In this document: piece by piece, positions 43,794 to 56,009 of the stretch
Position numbering within the stretch: the first letter of the stretch is position 1
How the letters are laid out: each line of letters starts with the position of its first letter
Assembly (NCBI RefSeq): GCF_030272615.1
Contig: NC_081414.1
Span: 340,482,502-340,546,501 of the forward strand
DNA from: Cryptomeria japonica
Taxonomy: Eukaryota; Streptophyta; Pinopsida; Cupressales; Cupressaceae
Direction of reading: 5' to 3'
Length of the DNA stretch: 64,000 bases
Translations under genes and position numbers: made by a program
The notes under the pieces: model-generated
What the model saw: only the letters and a program-made list of their open reading frames with translations
What the model was told of the DNA's origin: nothing
Database searches by the model: none

Positions 43794-45016
43794 TGTTAGA
43801 TAGTTCATATAATTGGAAGACAACTGAGAGGGGGAGGGTGAATCAGTTGTCACAGATTATAGTAACTATTAGGAATTTAAAATTTAATAACGGAACCCAA
43901 AACATTAATACCAAAATAGTAGATAAACAAATTAAGCATAAACAATAATCACAAAATAAAAGCCATTCACATAACACCAAGATTTGCACGTGAAAAACCT
44001 AGTAAAGGGAAAAACCATAGTGGGAATGCTACCCACAATCAAATAATACTTTTGTAGTAAGTATGTGGATTATAATTGAGTGGCCTATACTTGTAGGAAG
44101 GCCAACAGCCTAGAGCTCACTGCTCATCACAAAAGGAGCCTCACTGACTAAATATAAATCCAAACTACAATCCAAAGAAGTGCTGAACTGCAAAAGATAA
44201 CATCTCCTATGCCAGAGTACAATTTTGATTAAGCTCAATACCAGAGGACTAAATCGTCTTACATAAACCCAATTCGATCTTCAATGATCAACCAACTCCT
44301 CTACCTGAATGATATTATATTTATACGCACATTATATTCCTTGACCATGACCTCTTACATTACCCATGATGATCTACATTGAGATCTTAAATCTATTTAT
44401 ACCAAACCCTTGACCATAAACAACTAAGTTGGCCACCAGACAATAAACCAATTATATAACTACAAATAGTGTCGGTCTTAGACCAAAAAAATAATATCAA
44501 CACATAAGACATCCCAGAAATACATCAATAGGTCTTATCCACTAGTTACATTAAAGTCAGTCCATAACGTAGATCAACCGAGACCAAGTATAGGTCCATA
44601 CACCACAACAATGATCTCAAACCTCCAAGTCTTGAACAAGATCACCAATAGCATCCTAAAACTTCACCAAAAGCTACATGAACACTAGTTATGTAACTAT
44701 TCAAAGATCTCCATCAAAAGGTTTACTAGTGAAACCCTTGCTAGAACCAGAAACCAATGTTCTAAGCAAGTATATTAGCATTCAATCTCTAGACCAAAAC
44801 CAACTGACCAAATATGAGTATAAGTATCATGAACAAGTCAATTCTATCATCAGAATATGCCGAAGTCTACCGAATCATGCAAGATCCAAGTTAACCAAAA
44901 AACCACTCAACCTACCGGGACCAGAAGGGTGCCAGTAAAGTATCCAAACAATTAGTGTTGGTATCAATGACAAAATATCAATGCAACACATAATGAATTC
45001 CACCAAATGGCCAACA
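43794..45016 (-). repeat. 3' LTR of element D
   Basis: On the plus strand it starts TGTTAGATAG and ends TGGCCAACA, 1223 bp. It contains inverted ACAACTGATTCACCCTCCCCCTCTCAGTTGTC near 43820-43850 and GCAGTGAGCTCTAGGCTGTTGGCC near 44100. The end sequence pairs with the ACAACTGATTC..AGTTGTC block of element E, showing D and E are related families. Confidence 0.82.
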
Positions 45017-45028
45017 ATATCCCCCTTT
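45017..45028 (-). other. Polypurine tract of element D
   Basis: Minus strand AAAGGGGGATAT directly before TGTTGGCC. The 45029-45344 interval between PPT and RNase H contains no gene. Confidence 0.8.
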
Positions 45029-45344
45029 GGAATTGATGGCAACACTAGATGTGAAAAACATCTAAGTACCAAGAAATGCCAAACAAGTCTTCCCCTGTGG
45101 AAGACAACCAACAAACTCCCACATATAGCTCTGAGTATCACTCCCCTTTTCACTTTATTTTTCACAACAATATCACTCCCCCTTTGACATCAATGCCAGA
45201 AATCTGACAAAAACATCAAAGCAAAAACATAAGTCTCAGAATCACAAAGATGACTATTCCCCCTGAGCAGTAGCATCCCACATCAGTGCCAGAATGAATA
45301 GTATCTTAAATAGTGCATGTCAGACTGATGCCAAACCACATCAA

Positions 45345-46434
45345 TCAAGTCTCTACCAGAGGGACAAAAATTCCCAATCTATCTCTCAGGTACTCAAATG
45401 ATTCCTTGGATAAAGGTTTAGTGAAAATATCTGCAATCTGCTCTTTAGTGTTCACATAAACTAGTCTAACTTCATTTGCTTCCACCTTCTCCTTCAAAAA
45501 GTTATACTTGATATATATGTGCTTTGTTTTAGAATGAAATAGTAGATTCTTTGATATATGAATAGCAGCAAAGTTATCATAGTGAATAACTACTGGTGCA
45601 TCACAATCTACCTTTATATCCTTCAACATTTGCTTCATCCATAAAAATTGTTTACAGTTAGTTGTAGCAACAACATACTCAGCTTCAATAGTAGATAAAG
45701 AAGTACATTACTATTTCTTATTGATCCATGAAACCAACTTCTTTCGAAGAAAGAAAGCTCCATCAGAAGTACTTTTCCAGTCATCAACATCTCCAACCCA
45801 ATCAGCATCTGTATATGCACATAAAGTAAAGTTATCATCCTCAAGGTACCACAAACCATATTCTAATGTACCTTGCAAGCATCTAAAAATCCTTTTCACC
45901 ACCATCTCATGATTTTCTCTAGGATCACTCTAAAATCTTGAAACAATACAAACAACATTTATAATGTCAGGCCTAGTTTGAGTTAAATAAAGTAGACCTC
46001 CAATCATAGATTTGTATCTTGTAGGATTTACTGGTGCAGAAACATATTTTCTTGCCAATTTCTCACTTGTAACCATAGTAGTGCTTATCAGTTTAGAGTC
46101 TCCCATACCAAATTTCTTCAAAAATTCCTTAGCATATTTAGTTTGATAGATAAAAATATATTTGTCAGTTTGAATAATCTGCAAACCTAAAAAAAATTTC
46201 ACCTCACCAATCATAGCCATCTCAAATTCTTTCTCCATATTCTTAGAAAATTCTATGCATAACTTATCTTCACCTCCAAAAATAATGTCATCAACAAATA
46301 CTTCAACAATCAGTATATCATCATCAATGATTTTATAATATAAATTACTGTCATCATTGCCTTTAGTAAAACCAACCTTCAAAAGATATTTATCCAACCT
46401 TGGATACCAAGCTCTAGGTGTTTGTTTCAATCCA
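45345..46434 (-). pseudogene. pol: Copia RT C-terminus and RNase H (element D, downstream half)
   Basis: Starts [19 protein letters not shown] directly at the edge of E. The RT active site is [11 protein letters not shown] (about 46300), followed by [32 protein letters not shown], then RNase H with CAYTDADWVGDVDDWKSTSDG (about 45830-45770), VTTNCKQF-like residues, AAIHISKNLLFHSKTKHI and QIADIFTKPLSKESFEYLRD ending VPLVET at 45345. The two catalytic Asp of the RT motif are present. A few stops and frame breaks (near 45930-45905 and 45640-45710) inactivate it. Confidence 0.88.
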
Positions 46435-46439
46435 TATAA
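46435..46439. repeat. Target site duplication of element E, left copy
   Basis: TATAA, repeated at 52909-52913. Confidence 0.9.
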
Positions 46440-47399
46440 TTTTTGTATTTTGGTATGGTTTTGTCATTGATGTCAACACCTACTAAAACTCTAGCACTTT
46501 GGAGAATCAACAACATTCATCGGAAAGCAAGTGACTTATGCACAGTCACCGGTATATGGTACACTGGTAGGATATAATGACCACCGACACTTGGAATGGC
46601 ATGGAAAACACTTAGTTATGTCAAAGACATCATTTGGACATCTTGTCTTGGAGATTTGTTTATTGGTATATTCATATTTGCATATTTGATGTTATCAGCA
46701 AATAGGTCCAGGTTATACATCGACATGTTTATTTTTTCCAGATCAGCATGACACGCTATGGAGATGATTTTTTATTATTGTAAATGCGTCAAACTAACAT
46801 GTTGAATCATTTATTGCATTGGATATTGTAAGATCGGATGTGTAATGCAAAAAAGAATTGTGTGAAGGTATATGTGAGAATAAGTAGAGCTATACACGCA
46901 GACATCATTTGAAGGTGAAGCAAGGTTTATGTGAAAGCATATCAGAACTACACTGGTAATAAACCCAACATATGAAGATGTTATTTTGAGCAATACATTC
47001 TTATTGGATTTAACCATCCAATTGTAGTTAGTGTGATTCCTATTTTGTGTTCGAGCAGTGAGCTCTAGGCGCTTGGCCTTTCTGCATGTGGAGACCCCAT
47101 TTGTATACACTTACTATCTATAGTAGTATCATCTGATTATGGGTAAGGTTTCCCACCATGGTTTTTCCCCTTAAAGGGTTTCCACGTACAAATATTGGTG
47201 TTATGTGTTGTGGATGACTTTGTCTTTTTGTTTCATACATTAATCTTTACCGATATTGCAATAATCTGTTAAAAATGTCCTTCAGTATAAAAGACTGTTT
47301 CACTAGTATTAAGCAGAAAGTTGATTAAGTTGTTTTTGGTTTAAAATTTATTAGACAATTGATTCACCCCCCCCTCTCAGTTTTCTCCAGGACCTAACA
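46440..47399 (+). repeat. 5' LTR of element E
   Basis: Starts TTTTTGTATTTTGG (TGTTGG eroded) and ends GACCTAACA. Compared with the 3' LTR it lacks about 92 bp after CATGTTGAATCA (near 46805). It contains AGCAGTGAGCTCTAGGCGC near 47054 and GATTCACCCCCCCCTCTCAG near 47361-47380. Confidence 0.9.
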
Positions 47400-47401
47400 A
47401 T

Positions 47402-47413
47402 TGGTATCAGAGC
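47402..47413 (+). other. Primer binding site of element E
   Basis: TGGTATCAGAGC, perfect, two bases after the LTR end. Confidence 0.92.
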
Positions 47414-47455
47414 TTAGTCCTCTTTTGCAGAAGTTTAACAGCTTGAGGAGATCCA

Positions 47456-48330
47456 ATATCTACTAACTATTTCAGAAAGGACAGTCCTAAACTTGATGGA
47501 ACCAACTATGGCATATGGAAGATCAGAATGGAGACACATCTAAATTGCATTGGAAAGGACATCTAGGAAGTTACAAAGAATGGCTATACTGCTCCTACTT
47601 CCGGTCAGCCTAATCCTTCTACCTTGGGAAGAGATGAAGAAAATGATTGCAAAGCAAGAGAAACACTTTTGAGCGCATTAACAGATCAGCAAATCATGGG
47701 ATTATTAGACAGATCAACTGCTAAAGCTATTTGGGATCATTTGGAAACACTGAATGAAGGAGATTCCATAGTCAAAATTGCAAAACTTGAAAGCTTCTGG
47801 GTCAGGTATGAAAATCTAAAAAATGGAAGAAGATGAAAGGATTTCTGCTTTTATGGAAAGAGATAATGAAATTGTTTTGGGTCTTATAACTAGAGCTAAG
47901 AACAATGCCTAATACATCAGTAACTAGAGATACATTGATTCAAAAAATTTCAGCCTTTGAAATTGAGGAATTTGGTCTTGTTGCTACTATAAAGATAGAT
48001 TTAGCCTTTAAACCATCAACATCATTTGCATCATCATTTGACAAATCTAATTGGAAAGCCTTTTATGCAAGAGAACTTGAGGAAAGCAGAAGGGAAAGTG
48101 AAGAACTTGAAGCACTATTTGCAAGGAAAATGCCTAAAGGTCCAGTTGGAAGTAAGTATGAAGGTAAAGCACCCTTTAAATGTTTTAACTATAATAAGAT
48201 TGGTCATATGGCTTCAAGATGCCCTGATAGACATGCTATACTAAGAGAAGAAGCTAGAAGGACATACAAACCTAACCCTGAATATCAGAGATACAGATTT
48301 AAGAAGAATAAAGACAAATCTTGGTATCTT
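47456..48330 (+). pseudogene. gag: Gag of element E
   Basis: The expected start reads ATA at 47456 (codons for ISTNYFRKD), so the start Met seems lost. PKLDGTNYGIWKIRMETHL follows, then a TAG at 47564 in place of the Trp of KDIWEVTKN. The UBN2 region continues with ALTDQQIMGLLDRSTAKAIWDHLE to VRYENLK, where one inserted A (about 47820) shifts the frame to MEEDERISAFMER. Compared with D, roughly 35 codons are missing near 47880, before ELRTMPNTS. From 47905 the frame is open: GPVGSKYEGKAPFK and the zinc knuckle CFNYNKIGHMASRC (48181-48222; second Cys to Tyr). Confidence 0.85.
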
Positions 48331-49790
48331 GCAGATGAAGGAGTGACTGATGATTCTAATGAGGATCCAATAGACAATGGATGGGTTTTTGTTGCTATAA
48401 CGGAAGATCAACCGACACTTATAGTCCAACCGGTAGAGAAGGCCTTGGCAGCTAAAATTGAAGTAAAGGATGAGTGGATCATTGATTCAAGATGCTCACA
48501 TCATATGATAGGAGATAAAGGTAAATTCTTGAACTTTCAAGAATATAATGGAGGCTTAGTGAGATTTGGAGATGATAAAGCTTGTCTGATCAAAGGTAAG
48601 GGTACAATATCTCTTGATGGTAAGCATAATACTGACAATGTTTACTATGTTGAAGGTTTAAAGCATAATATTTTGAGTGTTGGTCAATTAGTTGAAAAAG
48701 GATTTCAGTTACAATTCAAAAATGGAAAATACAAAATCATGAATAGAACTGGTTTAGAAATTACAACCAGAAATTAAACTAGAGGTAATATCTTTCATTT
48801 GAACAATAGTGAAAAGACATGCTTGATTGCACATATTGATGAAAGTTGCCTATGGCATAAGAGACTCTATCATGTAAACTTTGATTGCATGGTAAAAATT
48901 AGTACTACTAAGGTAGTTAGAGATTTACCTAAAATTGTCAAACCTCACAATATAGTATGTAAGGAATGTTAATTTGGAAAACAAGTTAGAGCTAGTTTCA
49001 AAAGTATTCCAAACAAATCCAATAATGCTCTTGATTTAATTCACATTGATTTATGTGGTCCATCTAGAACTAAAAACTTACAAGGTGATAGATATTTCAT
49101 GCTAATCATTGATGACTATTCTAGAATGTGTTGGGTTACTTTTCTTAGAGAAAAATTAGAAGCACTTGGAAAGTTTAAGCTATTCAAAGCAATGGTTGAA
49201 AATGAAACCGGTAAGAAAATCAAATGTCTAAGATCAAATCAAGGAGGTGAATTTACATATAAGGAATTTAATGCATTCTGTGAAGTGAATGGAATCAAAA
49301 GATATCTATCAGCACCTCAGACACCACAACAAAATGGAGTTGTTGAAAGGAAAAACAAAACTATCTTGGATGCAGCTAGAAGTATGTTATCAGAAGAAAA
49401 CCTACGACATATATATTGGAGAGAGGTAGTAAGTACATCGGTCTATACATTCAACAAAGTTCACATCAAAGGTGAAACCGGTAAGAACCCTCATGAACTA
49501 TGGTTTGGTATTACTCCTACTCTTAAATATTTCAGAATATTTGGAAGTAAATGCTATATTAGAAGAGATGAGTATATTGGGAAATTTGATCCTAGAAGTG
49601 ATGAAGGAATATTTATTAGTTATTCATCTAAGAGTAAAGCATATAGATGTTTTAACAAAAGATCACAGAAAATTGTTGAGAGTACAAATGTAAAGATTGA
49701 TGAACAATTCAGAGGAACTTCAAGATATATAGATTCTGAACCAACAACTAAAATTCTAACAAATGAACCTACACTAAACCCACCAACATA
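48331..49790 (+). pseudogene. pol: Protease and integrase of element E
   Basis: Protease: WIIDSRCSHHM at 48477 (family DSGCSxHM, Gly to Arg next to the catalytic Asp), continuing LVRFGDDKACLIKGKGTISL and VYYVEGLKHNILSVGQL. Pre-integrase and zinc-binding HHCC: LWHKRLYHVNFDC, then CKEC (48957-48968) followed by TAA at 48970 where Gln is expected. Integrase core: DLIHIDLCGPS, LIIDDYSRMCWVTFLREK, LRSNQGGEF (about 49230, where family members have Asp instead of Asn) and TPQQNGVVERKN (49321-49356) carrying the catalytic Glu. Stops at 48775, 48970 and 49789. The altered core Asp and protease Gly would abolish activity. Confidence 0.9.
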
Positions 49791-51480
49791 GAATGAAGAT
49801 CCAGTTACATCGGTATCATCTGAAAATTCCTCTATGACTGAGGATCAACAACAAACAAAGACACTCCGGTATGTAAGATTGAATCATTCTTAAGATCAGA
49901 AAATTGGAAACAAGTATAAAGGAGTTATGACAAGAGGAAGATTGGCAAATGAAGAGGTATGTCTTATTTCTCAAATTGAACCATCATTAGTTAATGAGGC
50001 ATGTGAAGTTAAATATTCGACTAAAGCTATGGAAGAAGAATTAGAACAAATTGAGAAGAATAACACTTGGACATTAGTTCCCCGGCCTAAAGATAAAAAT
50101 GTAATTGGAACCAAATGGGTATTCAGAAAAAAACTTAATGAAGATGGTAAGGTTATCAAAAATAAAGCAAGACTAGTGTGTAAGGGATATTCTCAAAAAG
50201 AAGGAATTGATTATACTGAGACCTTTGCACCAGTAGCCAGAATTGAGGCAATTAGATTATTTTTGGCCTTTGCAGCACATAAGAACTACAAAGTATATCA
50301 AATGGATATTAAATGTGCATTTCTGTATGGAGATCTTGAAGAAGAAGTTTACATTGAACAACCTAATGGATTTTCTTTGACAGATAACAAAGATATGGTT
50401 TGCAGGTTAAGGAAAGCTTTGTATGGATTGAAACAAGCTCCAAGAGCTTGGTATGCAAGATTGGATAAGTATCTTTTGAAAATTGTTTTTTCTAAAGGTA
50501 ATGTTGATAGCAACTTATACTATAAAGTGACTAATAATGACATCTTGGCTATAGAAGATTTTGTTGATGATATAATCTTTGGAGGAGAAGATGGATTATG
50601 TAAAGACTTTTCTATTAAGATGCAACAAGAATTTGAAATGTCTATGATTGGTGAAATAAGATTCTTTTTAGGATTGCAGATCTCACAGACTAACAAAGGT
50701 ATATTCTTAAGTAAATCCAAATACTTAAAGGAGTTACTAAAGAAATTTGGGATGGAAAACTATAAACCGGTAAGCACACCTATGACTACAAATGACAAAC
50801 TATCACTAAGGGATGAATCTACACCTGTCAATCCAACTAGGTACAAATCTATGATAGGAGGTTTACTGTATTTGACACAAACCAGACCTGATATCATGAA
50901 TGCAGTATGTATTGTTTCAAGATTTCAGAGTAATCCTAGAGAAAATCATGAATCGGTAGTAAAAAGGATTTTCTAGTACTTACAAGGCACTACAAATATT
51001 GGATTATGGTATCCTAGATATGAAAACTTTGAACTATGTGTATACAGAGATGCAAATTGGGTAGGAGATGTGGATGATAGAAAAAGCACCACCGGCGAAG
51101 CATTTTTTCTTGGAAGCAGACTAGTTTCTTGGTTGAGTAAGAAACAAAGTTGTACATCTTTATCAACAACAGAATCAGAATATGTTGCAACATCAACTAA
51201 CTGTACATAGGTATTATGGCTTAAACAAATGATGAAAGATATAAAGGTAAAGTACAAGGAACCTATAACTATCTATTGTGCTAACACTACAACAATTGAT
51301 ATATCTAAGAATCTGGTACTACACTCTAAAACAAAACATGTTTCCATCAAACTGAATTTTCTAAGGGAAAATGTTGAAGCAAAAGAAATAAAACTAGTTT
51401 ATGTGAATACTAAAGAGCAGCTTGTAGATATTTTCACTAAATCTCTGCCTAAGGAGACTTTTGAATATCTTAGAGAATAG
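49791..51480 (+). pseudogene. pol: Reverse transcriptase and RNase H of element E
   Basis: [109 protein letters not shown] (about 50560, catalytic Asp pair intact), [30 protein letters not shown]. RNase H: RDANWVGDVDDRKSTTGEAFF, SWLSKKQ, STTESEYVATS, TIDISKNLVLHSKTKHV, EQLVDIFTKSLP. In-frame stops at 49891, 50974, 51208 and 51478, at least one a Gln position (family form TNCTQVLWLKQ). The 51481-51844 interval before the PPT holds no gene. Confidence 0.92.
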
Positions 51481-51844
51481 GTTGGGGTCATTCCCCCACT
51501 GGTAGATACTTAGAAAGTTGATATTTATCATCAACTGATAGAATTAACAAAGAAATTTTTTAGTCCAGCTTTGATGAGGAAGCTACTTCTCAGGGGGAGT
51601 AGTTGGTATACTAAATTGGTTGGTATTTTGTATATGAACTTGATTTTGTAGTAACTTTGGCATTTGATGTCAAGGTGGGAGAGATTGGTATGGAAAAACA
51701 CAAGGAAACACATGTTACTATTAGGGGGAGAGATTGCTACTTTGGGAAAGTTTACTTATACTTTGGTAATTGTTGTGCCTTGGTATTTGGCATTTTTGTT
51801 TTGGCACTTTGATGGTTTTTCCATCTTGTGTTGCCATCAATGCC

Positions 51845-51856
51845 AAAAGGGGAGAT
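51845..51856 (+). other. Polypurine tract of element E
   Basis: AAAAGGGGAGAT before TGTTGGTATTTTGG. Preceded by TTGCCATCAATGCC, like the PPT context of A, B and C. Confidence 0.88.
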
Positions 51857-52908
51857 TGTTGGTATTTTGGTATGGTTTTGTCATTGATGTCAACACCTAC
51901 TAAAACTCTAGCACTTTGGAGAATCAACAACATTCACCGGCAAGCAAGTGACTTATGCACAGTCACCGGTGTTTGGTAAACTGACAGGGTATAATGACCA
52001 TCGACACTTGGAATGGCATGGAAAACACTTAGTTATGTCAAAGACATCATTTGTACATCTTGTCTTGGAGATTTGTTTATTGGCATATTCATATTTGCAT
52101 ATTTGTTGTTACCGGTAAATAGGTCCAGGTTATACATCGGTAGGTTTATCTTTTCCGGATCAGCACGACACGCTATGGAGATGATTTATTATTATTGTAA
52201 ATGCATCAAGCCAACATGTTGAATCAGTTATTTCATAAAATATTGTTTTGTTTGTAAAATCATTTTATTGTAATATCTTGTAGAGCCAACCTACTAAAAT
52301 TGGTCTTAGGTTATGGTATAAATGTAAGATCTTATTTGTAAGATCGGATGTGGAATGCGAAAAAGAATTGTGTGAAGGTATATGTGAGAATAAGAAGAGC
52401 TATACACGCAGACATCATTTGAAGGTGAAGCAAGGTTTTTGTGAAATCATATCAGAACTACACTGGTACTGAATCCAGCATATGAAGATGTTATTTTGAG
52501 TAGTACATTCTTATTGGATTTAACCATCCAATTGTAGTCAGTGTAACTTTTATTTTTTGTTTGAGCAGTGAGCTCTAGGTGCTTGGCCTTTCTGCATGTG
52601 CAGACCCCATTTGTATAAACTTACTATCTGCAGTAGTATCATCTGATTGTGGGTAAGGTTTCCCATCGTGGTTTTTCCCCTTACATGGTTTCCACGTACA
52701 AATATTGGTGTTATTTGTTGTCGATGACTTTGTCTTTTTGTTTCATGCATTAATCTTTATCGGTATTGCAATTGTCTGTTAAAACTGTCCACCGGTATAA
52801 AAGACTGTTTCATCGATATTAAGCAGAAAGTTGATTAAGTTATTTTTGGTTTAAAATTTATTAGACAACTGATTCACCCCCCCTCTTAGTTGTCTTTGGG
52901 ACCTAACA
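51857..52908 (+). repeat. 3' LTR of element E
   Basis: TGTTGGTATTTTGG to GACCTAACA, 1052 bp, including the 92 bp (about 52215-52340) absent from the 5' LTR. Contains GTGAGCTCTAGGTGCTTGGCC near 52568 and ACAACTGATTCACCCCCCCTCTTAGTTGTC at 52865-52893. Confidence 0.92.
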
Positions 52909-52913
52909 TATAA
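52909..52913. repeat. Target site duplication of element E, right copy
   Basis: TATAA, identical to 46435-46439. Confidence 0.9.
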
Positions 52914-55900
52914 AGCTTTCCTTAACCTGCAAACCATATTTGTATCATCTAAAAGTAAAAAACTACCAGGTTGTTCAATATAAACTTCCTCATCAAGATC
53001 CCCATTCAAAAATGCACATTTTACATCCATCTGATAAACCTTGTAGTTTTTATAAGCAGCACAAGCAAGAAATAATCTCACAGCTTCAATCCTAGCTACA
53101 AGTGCAAAAGTCTCTCCATAATCAATTCCTTACTTATAAGAATATCCTTTACAAACTAATCTAGCCTTATTCCTTATAACTTGACCATCCTCATTCAATT
53201 TATTCCTATAAACTTATTTGGTTCTATTAACATTTTTATTTTTAGGCCGAGGAACCAAGGTCCATGTGTTATTTTTCTCAATTTGATCTAATTCTTTTTC
53301 CATAGCTTTCAACCAATGTTTATCTTTACATGCCTCAATTACTGATACTAGTTCAACTTGTGAAATTAAACATACTTCATTAGTTTCTAGTCTTCTTCTT
53401 GTCATCACTCCATTGCTCTTATCCGCAATGATTTGATCTTCTGAATGATTCAATCTCACATACCTAGGAGTCTTCTGACTTTTTGTTCCTCTTCCCTGTT
53501 CTTTAGTTACTGTAGAATTCTCTGATGTTGTTGGAGTAACTAGTTCAACTCTCTATTCTGGTAAAGGTGCTACCAGTTCAGATATAATCATTTCCATTGT
53601 TGGTTCCTTCTCATAAACTCTGATTTGACTTTTGTTCAACTCATCTACTTTGACATTAGCACTCTCCACAATTCTCCACAATCTCTATTTATAATATCTA
53701 TATGTTTTTCTTTCATTAGAATAACCAATAAATATTCCTTCATCACATTTAGGATCAAATTTACCAATAATATCATCTCTCTAGATATAAAATTTACTAC
53801 CAAAAATTCTGAAATACTTAACTGTAGGTTTATTGCCAAACCATAATTCATAACGTGTCTTACTGGTTTCTCCTTTGATATGTACTCTTTTGAATGTATA
53901 AACCGTTGTACTCACTGCTTCTCTCCAGTAGATATGAGGTAGACTAGCTTCCATCATCACTATTCTAGCAACATCCAAGATAGTTTTGTTCTTCCTTTCC
54001 ACAATTCCATTCTACTGAGGTGTTCGGGGAGCAAAAAATTGTCTTCTTATACCATGCTTGTCACAAAAGTTAGTAAACTCATCAGATGGGAATTCTCCAC
54101 CATGATCGGATCTCAAACATTTAATCTTCAATCTTGTCTCAGTTTCCACTTTAGCCTTAAAGATTTTAAACTTTTCAAATGCTTCAAATTTTTCTCTCAG
54201 AAAAGTAACCCACATCATTCTAGAATAATCATCAATGATTAGCATAAAATATCTATCACCTTGAAAACTTTTAACTCTAGCAAGGCCACACAAATTAGTA
54301 TGAATAAGATCAAGAGCATCATTTGATTTATCTTGTATACTCCTAAAAGAGGTTTTGACCTATTTACCCATTTGACATTCTTTACATGCCAGATTATATA
54401 GCTTCATAATATTAGGTATATCCCTAACTGCCTTAGTTGAACTTATCTTCACAATGAAATCAAAATTCACATGACACTGGCTTTTATGCCATAGCCAACT
54501 CTCATCAATCTGTGTAATCAAACATATCTTCTCACCAGAGTTTAAGTGAAATATGTTACCTTTTGTTTGTGTATTGGTTGCAATCTCTAAGCTAGATCTG
54601 TTAATGATTTTGCATTTCCCATCCTTGAATTGTAATTGAAATCCCTTTTCTACCAATTATCCTACACTCAAAAGATTATGCTTTAAACCTTCAACATAAT
54701 AAACATTGTCAGTATTGTTCTTACCATCCAATGATATAGTTCCTTTTCCTTTAATCATACATGCCTTGTTAGCTCCAAATCTAACTAGACCACCATCAAA
54801 TTCTTGCAAAGATAGAAACTTCCCTTTATCTCCACTCATATGATGTTAACAACCACTATCAATTCCCTATTCATCCTTGTCTTCAATTTTAGCAGCAAGT
54901 GCCTTCTCTTCAGGTAGATTCTCTTCTAGTGCCAGATCATCTTCCTTGATAGCCAACAATACCCATTCTTTCCCTTTGCTAGATCCACTAGCAGAGTCTT
55001 CTACCGGTTCATCATCTGAATCAATAATGCCTTCCTCATCATCTATGTAGCATGATTTGTCTCTTTTTTTCTCAAATTTATATTTGTTCTAATATCTAGG
55101 GTTAGGCTTATATGATCTTCTAACTCTTTCTTCAAATCTTGAATTCCTTTCCGGACATCTAGATGCGAAATGACCAATCTTATTACATACAAAACATTTA
55201 AAAGGTGCTTTTCCTTCATACTTACTTCCTACCGGTCCTTTAGGTAATCTTCTAGCAAATAGTGCTTGAAGTTGCTCAAACTCATCATCTTCTCTCTTCA
55301 TATCTTCCAACTCTTTTGCATATAAAGCTTTCCAGTCTTTCTTACCAGTTGTAGATGTAGATACATGAAAAGCAGGTTCACTCTTCACAGCTCCAGAAGG
55401 TCCAAATTCTTCAAGCTCAAAAGAAAATAGTTTCCCAGCCAAAGTATCTCTATTGATAGATGTGTTAGCCATTATTCTCAACTCATTAATAGCTATAGCC
55501 TTCATTTTTTATGCTGGTGGTAGGGCTCTTAGGACTTTAGAAACAATTTGATCTTTGTTTAGAGTTCCACCACAACATTGAATTGTCATAACAATCTCAT
55601 TTACCCTTTCCATGAGTGTAGTAATCCTTTCATCTTCTTCCATATTCAGGTTTTCATATCTCACTCGGTAACCATCAAGTTTAGAAATATTCACTGTAGG
55701 GTCACCTTCATTAATAGTCTCCAACTTATCCCATATAGCCTTTCTAGATGATTTGTTTGTTAATCCCATTATTTACGGATCAAAAAGTACACAGAAGAGG
55801 GCTTCTCTTTCTCTATAGTAATTATCAAGATCCTTTTATAGGTTAGCCAAAGGAGGATTGCTAGATCCCAAGTTATAGGGTGTGACACCAATTTGTGTCA

Positions 55901-56009
55901 TCTTCCAAATCTCCTTGCCAAGACATCTCAAATGAGTCTCCATCTGAATCTTCCATACTGTGTAATTTGTTCCATCAAGCCTCAGAATATCTAGTGTAGG
56001 AGCACCTCA
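52914..56009 (-). pseudogene. pol: Gag, protease, integrase and RT N-terminus of element D
   Basis: Minus strand from 56009: GAPTLDILRLDGTNYTVWKIQ (Gag start, upstream part lost to F), UBN2 region with KAIWDKLETINEGDP and RVRYENLNMEEDERITTLMERV, zinc knuckle CFVCNKIGHFASRC (about 55200-55159, all four ligands present), protease GIDSGC-stop-HHMSGDKGKF (about 54880-54835; the stop replaces the Ser/Gln after DSGC), pre-integrase VYYVEGLKHNLLSVG, CKECQMGK, integrase LIIDDYSRMMWVTFLREK, LRSDHGGEF (core Asp kept), then stop, NGIVERKNKTILD, and [24 protein letters not shown] to VYQMDVKCAFLNGDLDEEVY and RLRKALY at the edge of E. About ten in-frame stops are spread along it. Confidence 0.9.

Larger units (their letters stand above)
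46440..52908 (+). mobile_element. Element E: near-complete Copia retrotransposon nested in D
   Basis: 5' LTR 46440-47399 (960 bp), PBS, gag-PR-IN-RT-RH in standard Copia order, PPT, 3' LTR 51857-52908 (1052 bp), TSD TATAA. All pol domains are present and from 47905 to 51480 the frame is continuous apart from stops. It is the most complete autonomous-type element here and a model for the relatives that could mobilise A, B and C. Confidence 0.93.
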
